The notes: a model not told the origin generated them from the sequence alone. A DNA stretch of 64,000 nucleotides from Granulosicoccus sp045106475 (GCA_045106475.1 JBGCEO010000054.1:1-64000), one strand, 5' to 3'; counted from the stretch's first letter, positions 1-9,000 are shown. Numbers and translations: made by a program.

Positions 1-2
1 GG

Positions 3-236
3 GGCTGCGTTGTGGGTCAGGGGGAGCTGAAGAAAACCCGCTTTGATTATCTGTTCAGCGTGAATCACTCGTTTGCCAACATCCGGGCAAAGGTGAATCG
101 ATTGAACCGGCGAACCTGGTGCACAACCAAACTACCCGAGCGACTGGCCGATCACATCGATATCTACATTGATGTGTTGTGTGATCGATTGAAGCTGCTG
201 TCGCTGCCGATCAAAAGGGCTGCGAGGGTTGGATGA
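3..236 (+). pseudogene. Transposase-like C-terminal fragment, cut by window edge
   Basis: The frame is open from the left edge (position 3) to the stop at 234-236, so the gene begins outside the window; the GTG at 12 is unlikely to be the real start. The 77 visible residues carry the string VNHSFANIRAKVNRLNRRTW followed by CTTKLPERLADHIDIYID, a pattern I associate with the C-terminal tail of DDE transposases of IS1-like elements (a basic NRLxRRTWxTTK motif, then a helical end). No terminal inverted repeat could be recognised downstream. It could be the end of an intact element lying to the left or a decayed remnant. Family assignment is from memory and moderate at best. Confidence 0.45.
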
Positions 237-590
237 TGCGCCATAGTTCGGTCGAACTTGTCTCCGCCATCCCCATCCAACTGGGGCAGTTTAAAAACGC
301 CCTGCTCGCTTTCGGCAAGCCAAGTCGACTACAATGCACCTATACAGGGAGGTCATACCAGTTTCCACCTACACACCAATTCAGCATCAGATCCTATTGT
401 GCAAAGTGCAAACTACACTTAAACAACCAAAACAAGCGCTAAAAACCAGAGATAGGTTATGGAACAATCTACCTTTGTATAAGTCGGCCAAGTCGTGAAA
501 TGTACCTTGAAGTAAATTCCTGCTGTTTTGTGCTGGAGCCAGACACTCGTAAAAGCATGATCCAGTGCTTGGCTTTGACTGATCATTGAA
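237..590. other. Intergenic stretch without recognisable gene
   Basis: About 350 bp separate the transposase-like fragment from the histidine kinase. Short open frames occur on both strands but have no family resemblance or ribosome-binding site. No clear promoter or inverted repeat was recognised; the right end of the suspected insertion element may lie in here. Confidence 0.4.
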
Positions 591-2489
591 ATGAGCAACA
601 TCCACGAGTTTGTGCTCGATGCTCTTGCCGAGGTCGGTGGTGGACGAGGAGCTTCTGCTAACCACTATACCCCTCATCTGATTGCAGCGATTCTCTGGGC
701 CATATTTGGCGTATACGAATGGGTTTGCAAAAAAACCGACAAATCAACAGGCGACAATCTGATAATCATTAGTTTTGCCTTTGGTTTTTTTTGTGAAGTT
801 ACGCTTTTCTCCGTTGAAGCAATCATCGTCAATGGCCCGGTCGACTCGCCTACGCTTCACATGTTTTGGCCTCCTCTAAAACACGTCATTGAACTTCTTA
901 GCTGGGTAGTTTTGGCAGCAGCCTTCATACAGCTGCTTACAGGAGCCAAACGACTATCGCTCAGATTTCTGGCAGTGGGCCTGGTGACGATCATTGCATC
1001 ACTGGCAGCGGTAATCACACTAAGAGAGGCAGCTATACCTGCACAAGAGTATTCGCTTTTGAGCAATACGGCGGGGGTTTGGATCCTGCACGGGGCTGGT
1101 GTCATCTTGAGTTTCGTGACAATAGCCCTTTTAGCCAGCAGCAGCCGGGCCTTAAAGCATCTGGTCATTATTGCTTTCTCCCTGCTTTCCCTGGCAGATA
1201 TTTTAATGCTGTTCAAGCTCATATCAGCAACTGATTTGGGGCCAATACTCGCGCCTATTGTTGGCAACTTGCACATCTGGGTGATTCCACTTCTGGGCTT
1301 TGCGGCCCAACAGTTTCGACGAGTCAGTAAAGAGCAAATGCAGCATGGAATCCAAATATATGAAAGGCTCGAATCGCTAGGCCAGCTCTCTTCGGGCATA
1401 GCTCATGATTTCAACAATCATCTACAGATTATCCAAGGCTATGTGGAGGTTGCGCGCATGAGTCATCATGATGAAAAAGCTACAGAATCCTCCTTGAGTA
1501 AAATAGAGGAAGCCGCTGAAAGAGCAGGCTCTCTGGTTAATCAACTGCTTACGTTTAGCCGAGACAAGGGTACACATTTTACCCGCCTGGATATGAATGA
1601 AATCATTACATCGGTTACACCAATGGTGTCAAGGCTACTGGGGCCCGATATTAATCTGATACATGATTTAGACATGCGAACGAAACCAGTTCTAGCTGAC
1701 CAACGGATGTTTGAACAGATTATCGTTAATCTCATCGTAAATTCTCGAGATGCGATGTCTGAGGGCGGTACCATTACAGTTAAATCCCGCGCCATATCAA
1801 AGAAAGATGAAATGATACGCATCAGTGAACCGGGAACCGAACAGACACAGCTACTAGTCACTGACACTGGCTCTGGCATGGAGAAAGAAACTATTCAAAG
1901 AGCATTTGAGCCATTCTTCACCACAAAACCAGTTGGCCATGGTACCGGTTTAGGACTATCCACCGTTTATGGAATTGTCAAAAAGCATAAAGGCCATATA
2001 ACGATCGAGAGTGTTCCTGGTAAGTTCACTACGGTGTGTATTGAATTACCGATATCAACAACCGCCAGTGCCGATAAGGCCGAGCAGAAACAACATAGGC
2101 CAATAGACGGTAAGGAAACGATTCTACTTGCAGAAGATGAAATCGCAATTCGTGACCTTGCTCATCAATTGCTGAGCGCTTCGGGGTATAACGTACTCGT
2201 TGCCAATGACGGTCAACATGCGATCAATATAGTTAGTACATACAAAGGGCAAATAGATCTCTGCCTGTTCGATGTGATTATGCCCCGCATCAGCGGTTAC
2301 CAGACGTACCAGGGCATTGTTGAACTGGACAGAGAGATCCCTGTTCTATTTATGACCGGAAGTTCCAGTCGTGCAGAGGTACTCAAAGGTGACCACTATC
2401 ATCTTCAAAAACCTTTCACACGCTTGTCACTCTTAAAGGCTGTGCGACAGCAGTTAGATAACACAGAAACAAAACACCCCGCACACTAA
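591..2489 (+). CDS. Membrane hybrid sensor histidine kinase with receiver domain
   Basis: 632 aa. The N-terminal half (about residues 28-245) is a run of roughly seven hydrophobic segments forming an integral-membrane input module with no recognisable periplasmic domain. Then come a HisKA dimerisation helix with H272 in GIAHDFNNHLQII, an N-box (NLIVNSRDAM, about 380-389), G1 box DTGSGM (425-430), F-box FEPFFTTKP and G2 box GTGLGLS (451-457). The C-terminal receiver domain (about 509-625) has acidic residues AEDE, phospho-acceptor D561 in LFDVIMPR, switch residue region FMTGSS and K607 in QKPF. The HDFNN type of H-box is typical of the NtrB-like kinase group carrying attached receivers. It is a lone gene with no cognate regulator beside it and no obvious SD upstream of the ATG. 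Ligand unknown. Confidence 0.9.
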   Translation: MSNIHEFVLDALAEVGGGRGASANHYTPHLIAAILWAIFGVYEWVCKKTDKSTGDNLIIISFAFGFFCEVTLFSVEAIIVNGPVDSPTLHMFWPPLKHVIELLSWVVLAAAFIQLLTGAKRLSLRFLAVGLVTIIASLAAVITLREAAIPAQEYSLLSNTAGVWILHGAGVILSFVTIALLASSSRALKHLVIIAFSLLSLADILMLFKLISATDLGPILAPIVGNLHIWVIPLLGFAAQQFRRVSKEQMQHGIQIYERLESLGQLSSGIAHDFNNHLQIIQGYVEVARMSHHDEKATESSLSKIEEAAERAGSLVNQLLTFSRDKGTHFTRLDMNEIITSVTPMVSRLLGPDINLIHDLDMRTKPVLADQRMFEQIIVNLIVNSRDAMSEGGTITVKSRAISKKDEMIRISEPGTEQTQLLVTDTGSGMEKETIQRAFEPFFTTKPVGHGTGLGLSTVYGIVKKHKGHITIESVPGKFTTVCIELPISTTASADKAEQKQHRPIDGKETILLAEDEIAIRDLAHQLLSASGYNVLVANDGQHAINIVSTYKGQIDLCLFDVIMPRISGYQTYQGIVELDREIPVLFMTGSSSRAEVLKGDHYHLQKPFTRLSLLKAVRQQLDNTETKHPAH

Positions 2490-2769
2490 CTTTTAATACT
2501 TAATTTTTAATACTTAATTTTTAATACTTAATTTTTAATACTTAATTTTTAATTTTTAATTTTTAATTTTTAATTTTTAGATTTGGGATTTGGGATTTGG
2601 GATTTGGGATTCTAGTTTCTGGTTTCTGGTTTCTGGTTTCTGGTTTCTGGTTTCTGGCTTTTAGCTTTTAGCTTTTAGCTTTTAGCTTTTGGCTTTTGGC
2701 TTTTGACTTTTGACTTTTGACTTTTGACTTTTGACTTTTGACTTTTGACTTTTGGTTTCTGACTTCCGG
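2490..2769. repeat. Forty-unit uninterrupted heptanucleotide tract
   Basis: The 280 bp after the kinase stop codon can be cut into exactly 40 consecutive 7-mers without a phase break. In order: CTTTTAA, alternating TACTTAA and TTTTTAA (four of each, period 14), four more TTTTTAA, TTTTTAG, four ATTTGGG, ATTCTAG, six TTTCTGG, four CTTTTAG, two CTTTTGG, seven CTTTTGA, CTTTTGG, TTTCTGA, CTTCCGG. Neighbouring blocks usually differ by one to three bases, so all units look like variants of a YTTTTRR-type heptad. The tract fills the spacer between two convergent genes: it begins one base after the kinase stop and ends five bases before the rlmG stop. The plus strand is T/G-rich and the minus strand A/C-rich. 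Function unknown. Confidence 0.97.
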
Positions 2770-2774
2770 CCATA

Positions 2775-3908
2775 TCATCGCTTCTTGGCCCTTAACACGT
2801 TGAATTTTTTGTTTGAGCCCACCAGACGACACTGCCCAAACAATCTTTTCAGAGATTCGGCATGAGGCAAGTGGCGGTTTGCAACTACCCATAGCTCACC
2901 ACCACGCCTGAGACAGCGTTTACTATCTCTGAACATTTCATTGGCTATTCGCTCACCAATAACATGCTGTTGATGAAAAGGAGGGTTACACAATATAAGA
3001 TCAGCACATTCGGCACTGTGTCCAGACAAACCATCAGAAACGAAGTATTGCGCATGATCTTCCAGTCCGGGGAAGGCGTTTGAAAAGTTCTCGCGTGTTG
3101 ATGCTATTGCCATATAGGATTCATCGATGAATTGCACCGATGCTGACTCATGCAAACTCTGATATCTAATGCCAAGTATCCCGTTGCCGCAGGCAAGGTC
3201 AATAACATCCCTGGCCGCTGGTAACGCAGAATACTGCGACAATAAAAAACGAGAGCCCTGATCTAATTGTTCTCTAGAAAACACATTAGCGTGATTAGAT
3301 AAAGTCAATCCCTGGTCGATATATTGTGTTGGGAATGGCGATTTTTTACCTGCTAACGTCTGGTCAACTTCTGCAAAGATCAAACGTGCTTTTTTGACGG
3401 CGAGAGAAGTAGTTACAGGTCCAACATATTTTTCAAAGCTTGAAAACGCTGATTTTTGTAGATGCTTGACCATACCTGCAGCCACAACCAGGCTACGTGA
3501 ATGCAGATGTGACGCCAGCTTCGCCAATTGATCTTCTAATAGCGCAGTTGTTTTAGGTACACGCACTAGCACAAGATCGAATTGTGAATCCAATGCTTCA
3601 GTGGAATGTAAAGCACGTAATTCCATGCCTAGTTCGTTTAACACATAATTTTGTCGAGCTGACTCGAGCGATATATAGGAATCAGACCAGCTCAATGGGT
3701 TAAATGCATGAAGCGCACAGACTAGAGCACCATGAGTGTCATTGATGATTAATGCCCTGGCGGCAGGATTAGCCAGCAGAAATTTCTGCTCTGCCAGAAA
3801 ATTCAGCAAGTACTCGTCAGCGGCGTCCCAGGCCCGCAGCGGATCTTTTTTCTGCCGAGGCCAACGCGCCAAATCGAAGCTGCCGCTGAAGGTAACTAAT
3901 GTATCCAT
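2775..3908 (-). CDS. rlmG: 23S rRNA (guanine-1835-N2)-methyltransferase RlmG
   Basis: 377 aa, matching the 378 aa of the E. coli enzyme. RlmG uses S-adenosylmethionine to methylate N2 of G1835 of 23S rRNA. The protein has the duplicated RlmC/RlmG-type architecture: a degenerate N-terminal methyltransferase-like half (AWDAADEYLL near residue 26, later VRVPKTTALLEDQL and the HANVFSR linker) and a catalytic C-terminal half with the SAM motif DLACGNGILG and the base-binding motif CNPPFHQQH, followed by ANRHLPH. These signatures agree with RlmG rather than RsmC. It is the last gene of a minus-strand run after the cupin (28 bp gap), a linkage probably not functional. Its 3' end abuts the heptad tract. 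Confidence 0.93.
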   Translation of the reverse strand: MDTLVTFSGSFDLARWPRQKKDPLRAWDAADEYLLNFLAEQKFLLANPAARALIINDTHGALVCALHAFNPLSWSDSYISLESARQNYVLNELGMELRALHSTEALDSQFDLVLVRVPKTTALLEDQLAKLASHLHSRSLVVAAGMVKHLQKSAFSSFEKYVGPVTTSLAVKKARLIFAEVDQTLAGKKSPFPTQYIDQGLTLSNHANVFSREQLDQGSRFLLSQYSALPAARDVIDLACGNGILGIRYQSLHESASVQFIDESYMAIASTRENFSNAFPGLEDHAQYFVSDGLSGHSAECADLILCNPPFHQQHVIGERIANEMFRDSKRCLRRGGELWVVANRHLPHAESLKRLFGQCRLVGSNKKFNVLRAKKR

Positions 3909-3936
3909 CAGCTACACCACACTGCCAACAATAGTG

Positions 3937-4296
3937 CTAAGGCAGAAAATCCTCTCTCATAGGTGTGAAGACGTCGATTAGCACACCATCAGTAATCGCC
4001 ACAGCATCATGCATGAGATCAGGAGCAACCAAAAAGCTGTCGCCACTGACTAACTTTTCACGGCGACCGTCTATGGTCAACCAGAATTCGCCCGACTCTA
4101 CATAACTACATTGAATGTGTGGGTGGCTGTGTGCAACCCCGATGGCACCAGCTTCAAAGGCTATTTTTGCCATCATTACCTTGCCTTCAAACGTCAATAT
4201 CTTGCGCTTGATGCCATCTCCGAGATCTTCCCACTCAACATCGGCGTTGTGCGCAAAGGGCTCAGATTGTCGACTCTGGATGCTGGTTTCACTCAT
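3937..4296 (-). CDS. Small KdgF-like cupin protein
   Basis: 119 aa, a single cupin_2 barrel. The metal-ligand strand is HSHPHIQ (H56, H58, H60, Q62) and the second motif supplies H96 in PDLMHDA; it ends in TPMREDFLP, an ending I associate with KdgF. KdgF proteins open or linearise 4,5-unsaturated uronates from pectin or alginate, feeding the 5-keto-4-deoxyuronate branch. An SDR encoded 60 bp upstream could act as a uronate-derivative reductase, which would fit, but there is no lyase, KDG kinase or aldolase in the window, so a general sugar-ring-opening or unrelated cupin role remains possible. Probably cotranscribed with the SDR. Confidence 0.75.
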   Translation of the reverse strand: MSETSIQSRQSEPFAHNADVEWEDLGDGIKRKILTFEGKVMMAKIAFEAGAIGVAHSHPHIQCSYVESGEFWLTIDGRREKLVSGDSFLVAPDLMHDAVAITDGVLIDVFTPMREDFLP

Positions 4297-4356
4297 AATT
4301 TACTTTTTGGATGGGTTTAAGGTCTGAAGACCAAGAGCGCTAATCGAACGACACGG

Positions 4357-5121
4357 CTAACAAGTATAGTTCATGCCCAGTCGTCCACCATCAACGTATA
4401 TCGTCTCGCCGGTAATATAACTGGCTTTTTCACTAACAAGAAACGCCACAACTTCGCCAATCTCGCTGGGTTCGCCGATACGTTGCATGGGAGTTCTGGA
4501 CATGACCATCTTCATGGCCTCCGGGTTGGCATTGACACCCGCAAGCATCTCAGTATTTATCGAACCCGGCCCAACTGCATTTACCCGGATGCCATGAGGT
4601 GCAAGCGCTAAAGCGCTTGATTTGGTTAGCTGCATAACCCCACCCTTTGATGCGCAATAAGCTGGGATCGAGGGTATAGCGACCTGGGCATTGATCGATG
4701 ACATATTGACAATACTACCCTTGATACCCTGTTCCACCATACTCTTTGCAGCGCGTTGCGATGCATAGAAGGTTCCCACAAGATTCACATTGATAACCTC
4801 TTGAAACTGCTCCAGAGTGGTTTCAAGAAACGCAGCTGGTTTAGCAATACCGGCGTTATTGACGAGCATGCTGGCAATACCAATTTCACTTTCTAAGCGG
4901 TTAAAAAGCTGATCTATGTCTGCAGGATTACCCACATCACAGGCGATGCCGACAACTTCACTGCTCGTTTGACCGCTAAGCTTTTTCGCAGCCGCCTCTA
5001 CACCTTCGGCATTAACATCTGCAAGTACAATACGCGCTCCCTGATGGGCAATTGCTTCTGCACAGGCATAGCCGATACCTTGTGCTCCACCTGTTATCAA
5101 TGCAATAGGCTTGTCAGACAT
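4357..5121 (-). CDS. Short-chain dehydrogenase/reductase
   Basis: 254 aa from the chosen start at 5121. A longer frame to 5232 would add 37 residues without SDR character, while the ATG at 5121 gives the canonical opening MSDKPIALITGG. The NAD(P)-binding motif is TGGAQGIG (10-17), with VNNAG near 87-91, catalytic S142, Y155 and K159 in YCASK, and the PG motif after NAVGPGSI. The C-terminal YVDGGRLGM is typical of classical SDRs of the glucose/gluconate/uronate dehydrogenase type. The acidic residue after the second strand (LADVN) favours NAD(H). First gene of the run to the KdgF-like cupin; substrate not readable from sequence. Confidence 0.88.
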   Translation of the reverse strand: MSDKPIALITGGAQGIGYACAEAIAHQGARIVLADVNAEGVEAAAKKLSGQTSSEVVGIACDVGNPADIDQLFNRLESEIGIASMLVNNAGIAKPAAFLETTLEQFQEVINVNLVGTFYASQRAAKSMVEQGIKGSIVNMSSINAQVAIPSIPAYCASKGGVMQLTKSSALALAPHGIRVNAVGPGSINTEMLAGVNANPEAMKMVMSRTPMQRIGEPSEIGEVVAFLVSEKASYITGETIYVDGGRLGMNYTC

Positions 5122-5293
5122 ACGTTGCTTACTCAGTAACTGGTTCGGAATAGTGACAAATGAAGAACCCTTGAACAGATTCTTAATTATGAAAGATTGA
5201 ACGCAAAATTTCACTGTGTCAATATTTGTCAATATAGCGCGTTCTAAATAGGCGTTAGAAGTTCTGCTGTTGAAATGTTGATAATGAAATTCT
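5122..5293. promoter_or_regulatory. Divergent promoter region, SDR / TMADH-like gene
   Basis: 172 bp between two divergently transcribed genes must hold both promoters. It is AT-rich, with a repeated TGTCAATAT (about 5217-5235). No confident -35/-10 pair was assigned. Confidence 0.4.
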
Positions 5294-7393
5294 ATGCGTA
5301 ACCCTCGCTACAACGTTCTCTTTGAGCCACTAAGAATTGGTCCTTTGACAACGAGAAATCGCTTTTATCAGGTGCCACACTGCACGGGAATGGGATACAG
5401 ATACCCTAAATCCGAAGCCAGACTGCGCGGTATCAAAGCCGAGGGAGGATGGGGTGTGGTGTCCACTCAGGAGACCGAAATCCATTCAAGCTCTGATTTA
5501 AGTCCTTACAATGAAGCGCGTTTATGGGACGATCGAGACATTCCAGCGCTTCGATTAATGACAGATGCCGTGCATGAGCACGGTAGCCTGGCTGCGATCC
5601 AATTGGTACATAACGGGCTGCACACAAGTAACCGGTACAGCCGCCATGTGCCTCTGTCACCCTCACATGCAGTCGTCGATGTGGATGACCCGGTTCACGC
5701 CCGCGAAATGTCGCTCAGAGACATTAATCAGTTTAGACAATGGCATAGGGACGCAGCCTCACGCGCCTGTGAAGCAGGCTTCGATATCATCTATGTCTAC
5801 GCCGGTCATGATATGACTTTACTGCAGCACTTCCTGTCTATTCGCCATAATCACAGAACTGACCACTATGGCGGATCACTGGAAAATAGACTGCGATTGT
5901 TTAAGGAAGTCATTATGGATACCCGGGAAATCATTGGCGACACCCGAGCCCTTGCTGTGAGACTGGCTGTTGATGAACTTCTGGGGGACGATGGAATAGA
6001 ACACGCAGCCGAAGGGCACGATATCATTGAGGCACTTGCGGAGGAACCCGACCTGTGGGATGTAAACTTGTCAGACTGGTCCAATGACAGTCAGTCAGCC
6101 CGTTTTTCGGAAGAAGGTTATCAGGAGCCATACACCGCTTTTGTCAAAAAACTAACCAGCAAACCTGTGGTGGGTGTCGGTCGATATACATCGCCAGACG
6201 CCATGGTCAGACTCATCAATAACAAACACCTGGACCTGATCGGAGCTGCGCGACCATCCATCGCTGATCCATTTTTACCAAACAAAATCGATCAAGGTAA
6301 TGAAGAGGATATTCGCGAATGCATTGGCTGCAACCTGTGCATTTCTGGTGATAATACCTGTGTACCCATGCGATGCACACAAAACCCATCCATCGGGGAA
6401 GAATGGCGCCGCGGCTGGCACCCGGAATATATCGCGAAGCTCAAATCACCGAAATCCTACCTTATAGTCGGAGGCGGACCAGCAGGACTAGAGGCTGCCA
6501 GGGCCCTTGTACAGCGCGGAGCTAACGTCACCCTTGTGGACAGCAAACAATACTGGGGTGGGCGTGTGACACTTGAAAGCAGACTACCCGGGCTCAGTAC
6601 ATGGGCGCGTGTGCGAGACTGGCGACTGCGGCAACTGCAGCAATCAGCGAACGCTCATATGTACCTTGATAATTTACTCAGCGCTGATGACATCATGCAA
6701 TCTGACATTGAGCAGGTGGTTATCGCTACAGGCTCTAACTGGCGCAATGATGGTGTCGGCAGAGTACATAGACGCCCTCTGCCTTTTTGTACCAAACGAT
6801 CCGTACTCACGCCTGACGATTTAATAAATTCAGGGACGTCTGTCATTGTCAAAAACGGTCCTGTTGTGGTCTTCGATGATGATCGGTTTTACATGGGTGG
6901 TGCGGTGGCTGAAATGATCGCAAAAGCGGGCTTCAAGACAGTGCTGGTAACACCATCGTCGACAGTTTCCTCCTGGACAGATAACACGCTTGAGCAAAGC
7001 AGAATTCAATCTCGGCTAATCAAGCTTGGAGTCGGGATTATTGCTTTGCACAAGCTGTACGATTGGCAAGCTGGCGAGCTGACGCTGTCTTGCATCTACA
7101 CCGATCAGGTTCGATCGGTAACATGCGACACGTTGGTCTGTGTCACATCAAGACTACCCAACGATGCACTATGGAAAACTCTCAACGAACGCAAAACTGA
7201 TTGGGCCAATGCCGGTATAAAAAACGTTACCCGCATTGGGGACTGTATCTCCCCCGGTCTGATTGCAACTGCCTGTCAGTCCGGCCATGAGTTCGCACAA
7301 TCAGCAGGTGATGAAATTCAGACACAGGTCGGATCAGCACACCAAGGGTTCAGAAGGGAGGACCGGATTGACATTATTCCAGACAAGTTTTGA
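5294..7393 (+). CDS. Trimethylamine-dehydrogenase-family flavoprotein
   Basis: 699 aa, close in layout to trimethylamine/dimethylamine dehydrogenase: an N-terminal FMN barrel (1-340), a 4Fe-4S site and C-terminal FAD/NAD-fold domains (from IVGGGPAGLEAA at about 391). Shared with TMADH are C30 in NRFYQVPHC, the cysteine that carries 6-S-cysteinyl-FMN; Y169 and H172 of the catalytic triad at the same numbers; a likely D265; and cluster cysteines C343, C346, C349, C361. Of the aromatic bowl that binds trimethylammonium, W262 (TMADH W264) appears kept, but Tyr60 aligns with Glu and Trp355 has no counterpart, so the substrate is probably a different secondary or tertiary amine. Electrons would go to an ETF; none is encoded in the window. 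The downstream ABC importer may supply the substrate. Confidence 0.85.
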   Translation: MRNPRYNVLFEPLRIGPLTTRNRFYQVPHCTGMGYRYPKSEARLRGIKAEGGWGVVSTQETEIHSSSDLSPYNEARLWDDRDIPALRLMTDAVHEHGSLAAIQLVHNGLHTSNRYSRHVPLSPSHAVVDVDDPVHAREMSLRDINQFRQWHRDAASRACEAGFDIIYVYAGHDMTLLQHFLSIRHNHRTDHYGGSLENRLRLFKEVIMDTREIIGDTRALAVRLAVDELLGDDGIEHAAEGHDIIEALAEEPDLWDVNLSDWSNDSQSARFSEEGYQEPYTAFVKKLTSKPVVGVGRYTSPDAMVRLINNKHLDLIGAARPSIADPFLPNKIDQGNEEDIRECIGCNLCISGDNTCVPMRCTQNPSIGEEWRRGWHPEYIAKLKSPKSYLIVGGGPAGLEAARALVQRGANVTLVDSKQYWGGRVTLESRLPGLSTWARVRDWRLRQLQQSANAHMYLDNLLSADDIMQSDIEQVVIATGSNWRNDGVGRVHRRPLPFCTKRSVLTPDDLINSGTSVIVKNGPVVVFDDDRFYMGGAVAEMIAKAGFKTVLVTPSSTVSSWTDNTLEQSRIQSRLIKLGVGIIALHKLYDWQAGELTLSCIYTDQVRSVTCDTLVCVTSRLPNDALWKTLNERKTDWANAGIKNVTRIGDCISPGLIATACQSGHEFAQSAGDEIQTQVGSAHQGFRREDRIDIIPDKF

Positions 7394-7786
7394 GCAGGGC
7401 AAAGACCCACAAGTCGCTGCAGGCATGTGATCCATTTGTCGTCGCTGAGCATCATGAGGCCGCTTTTCAAGCAGCAAAATTAACGCCCGCAAATTGTGAC
7501 ACGATTCATTACAAATAGCCCGGATCTAAGATAGCGATGGACTCAAAAGCCGTCTCAGCTGCCGACTAGTGCAAATTTGTGGCTTTGTCGACCCACTCTT
7601 CACTTGTACCTGCTTGGCATTACATTCATGACAATGCATACTTGCAGAAGTTGTGCTGCTACGGTCGATATTGTCCTGCGCCGTCGCAGCGTGTAAAAAA
7701 CACCGATAGATCACTAAGAGTCGGTCTTGCAATACAATCTGGGACCCGAATCCCGTTACCTCGAATTATCTGGAGAATCTACATCT
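7394..7786. promoter_or_regulatory. Intergenic leader upstream of the Liv-type operon
   Basis: 393 bp with no convincing ORF, presumably carrying the promoter and leader of the binding-protein gene. A GGAG ribosome-binding site precedes the ATG at 7787. A small GTGT-A6-ACAC type inverted repeat lies near 7691-7704. Nothing else was recognised. Confidence 0.4.
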
Positions 7787-8974
7787 ATGAACAAACTGTT
7801 AGTTAGCGCAGCAGTAGCTCTTAGCCTTGGAACCACGGCTGGTGCGGCCTCTGCTGAAGAAATCAAGCTGGGCGTGTTTCTGGGTCTGACCGGCCCCATC
7901 GAATCACTGGTAGCCAACATGGCTCCCGCGGCTGAGGCAGCCATTGCTGAAGTGTCAGCTTCTGGCAAGTTGCTCGATGGTTCAACCGTCACTGCAGTCA
8001 GAGCCGATACAACTTGTGTTGACGCTGCTGCCGCAACGGCTGCGATCGAACGCTTGATAACCGCCGATAAAGTTGCCGGTATCATTGGCGGCGATTGCTC
8101 GGGCGTTACAACCGCTGCTCTGACAAACGTTGCCCTGCCAAATGGTATGGTCATGGTGTCTCCTTCTGCTACCTCCCCTGCACTATCTACTGTTGAAGAC
8201 AACGGTTTGTTTTTCCGCACAGCGCCATCAGATGCTCGCCAGGGCGTTGTTATGACTGACATCATCATGGATCGCGGAATAAAAGAGGTTGCTGTTACTT
8301 ACACGAACAACGACTATGGCAAAGGCCTATCTGATGCATTCCAGACTGCGTTCGAAGCAGCTGGTGGCAGTGTCACCATTTCAGCCTCGCACGAAGATGG
8401 CAAAGCCGACTATGCCGCAGAAGTAGGCGCGCTGGCTGCTGCCGGGGGCGAAGTGTTGGTCGTAGCAGGCTATCTGGATCAAGGTGGTAAAGGCATCATT
8501 CAAGGCGCTCTGGATACCGGTGCATTTGATACCTTCGTACTGCCAGACGGTATGGTCGGCGACTCCCTACCCGTTGCGATCGGCGCAGATCTTAACGGTT
8601 CATTTGGGCAAGCGCCGGGCACTGACAGTGCAGGCGCAGGTAAACTGGCAGAGATGGCAGAGGGTTACGACGCCACCTCACCATTTGCGCCAGAAAGCTA
8701 TGATGCTGCCGCCTTAATCATGTTAGCCATGCAATCAGCTGGTTCAACAGATCCGCAAATGTACAAAGAAAAAATAATGGACGTTGCTAACGCACCGGGA
8801 GAGCAAATTTTCCCGGGTGAACTAGCTAAGGCACTGGAAATCATCGCAGCCGGCGGTGATGTTGACTACGTCGGTGCTTCAAACGTTGAGTTGATTGGCG
8901 CAGGAGAGAGTGCTGGCAACTATCGCGAGATCGAAATCAAGGACCAGGCTTTGTCAACTGTCGGATATCGTTAG
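7787..8974 (+). CDS. Liv-type ABC transporter substrate-binding protein
   Basis: 395 aa from ATG 7787, which gives a clean Sec signal peptide (MNKLLVSAAVALSLG ... ASA, cleavage about residue 23) and has GGAG upstream; the longer frame to 7727 would bury the signal. Mature protein begins EEIKLGVFLGLTGPIE, the typical first strand of the Peripla_BP_6 (LivJ/LivK-like) fold, followed by IGGDCSGVT and YTNNDYGKGL. This family binds branched-chain or other amino acids, amides, urea or aromatic acids. The gene follows the TMADH-like flavoprotein, so a methylated amine or amino-acid derivative is a reasonable guess but not shown. A hairpin with a T-tract follows the gene. Confidence 0.9.
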   Translation: MNKLLVSAAVALSLGTTAGAASAEEIKLGVFLGLTGPIESLVANMAPAAEAAIAEVSASGKLLDGSTVTAVRADTTCVDAAAATAAIERLITADKVAGIIGGDCSGVTTAALTNVALPNGMVMVSPSATSPALSTVEDNGLFFRTAPSDARQGVVMTDIIMDRGIKEVAVTYTNNDYGKGLSDAFQTAFEAAGGSVTISASHEDGKADYAAEVGALAAAGGEVLVVAGYLDQGGKGIIQGALDTGAFDTFVLPDGMVGDSLPVAIGADLNGSFGQAPGTDSAGAGKLAEMAEGYDATSPFAPESYDAAALIMLAMQSAGSTDPQMYKEKIMDVANAPGEQIFPGELAKALEIIAAGGDVDYVGASNVELIGAGESAGNYREIEIKDQALSTVGYR

Positions 8975-9000
8975 TCCGATATACAATCTGAGCTAGCCGG

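Noticed and set aside
857..1399. 180-codon minus-strand frame inside the histidine kinase
   Set aside because: The plus-strand kinase has full domain conservation across this span; the antisense peptide has no family pattern.
2490..2769. CRISPR array
   Set aside because: Units are contiguous 7-mers with no spacers and no cas genes nearby.
2668..2892. Minus-strand 74-codon frame rich in Lys/Ser/Gln
   Set aside because: Half of it is the translated heptad tract and the rest is another frame of rlmG; a 7-bp repeat read in triplets always gives such a 7-residue pattern.
4111..4327. Plus-strand frames over the cupin gene
   Set aside because: They are antisense to a protein with intact cupin motifs and have no SD.
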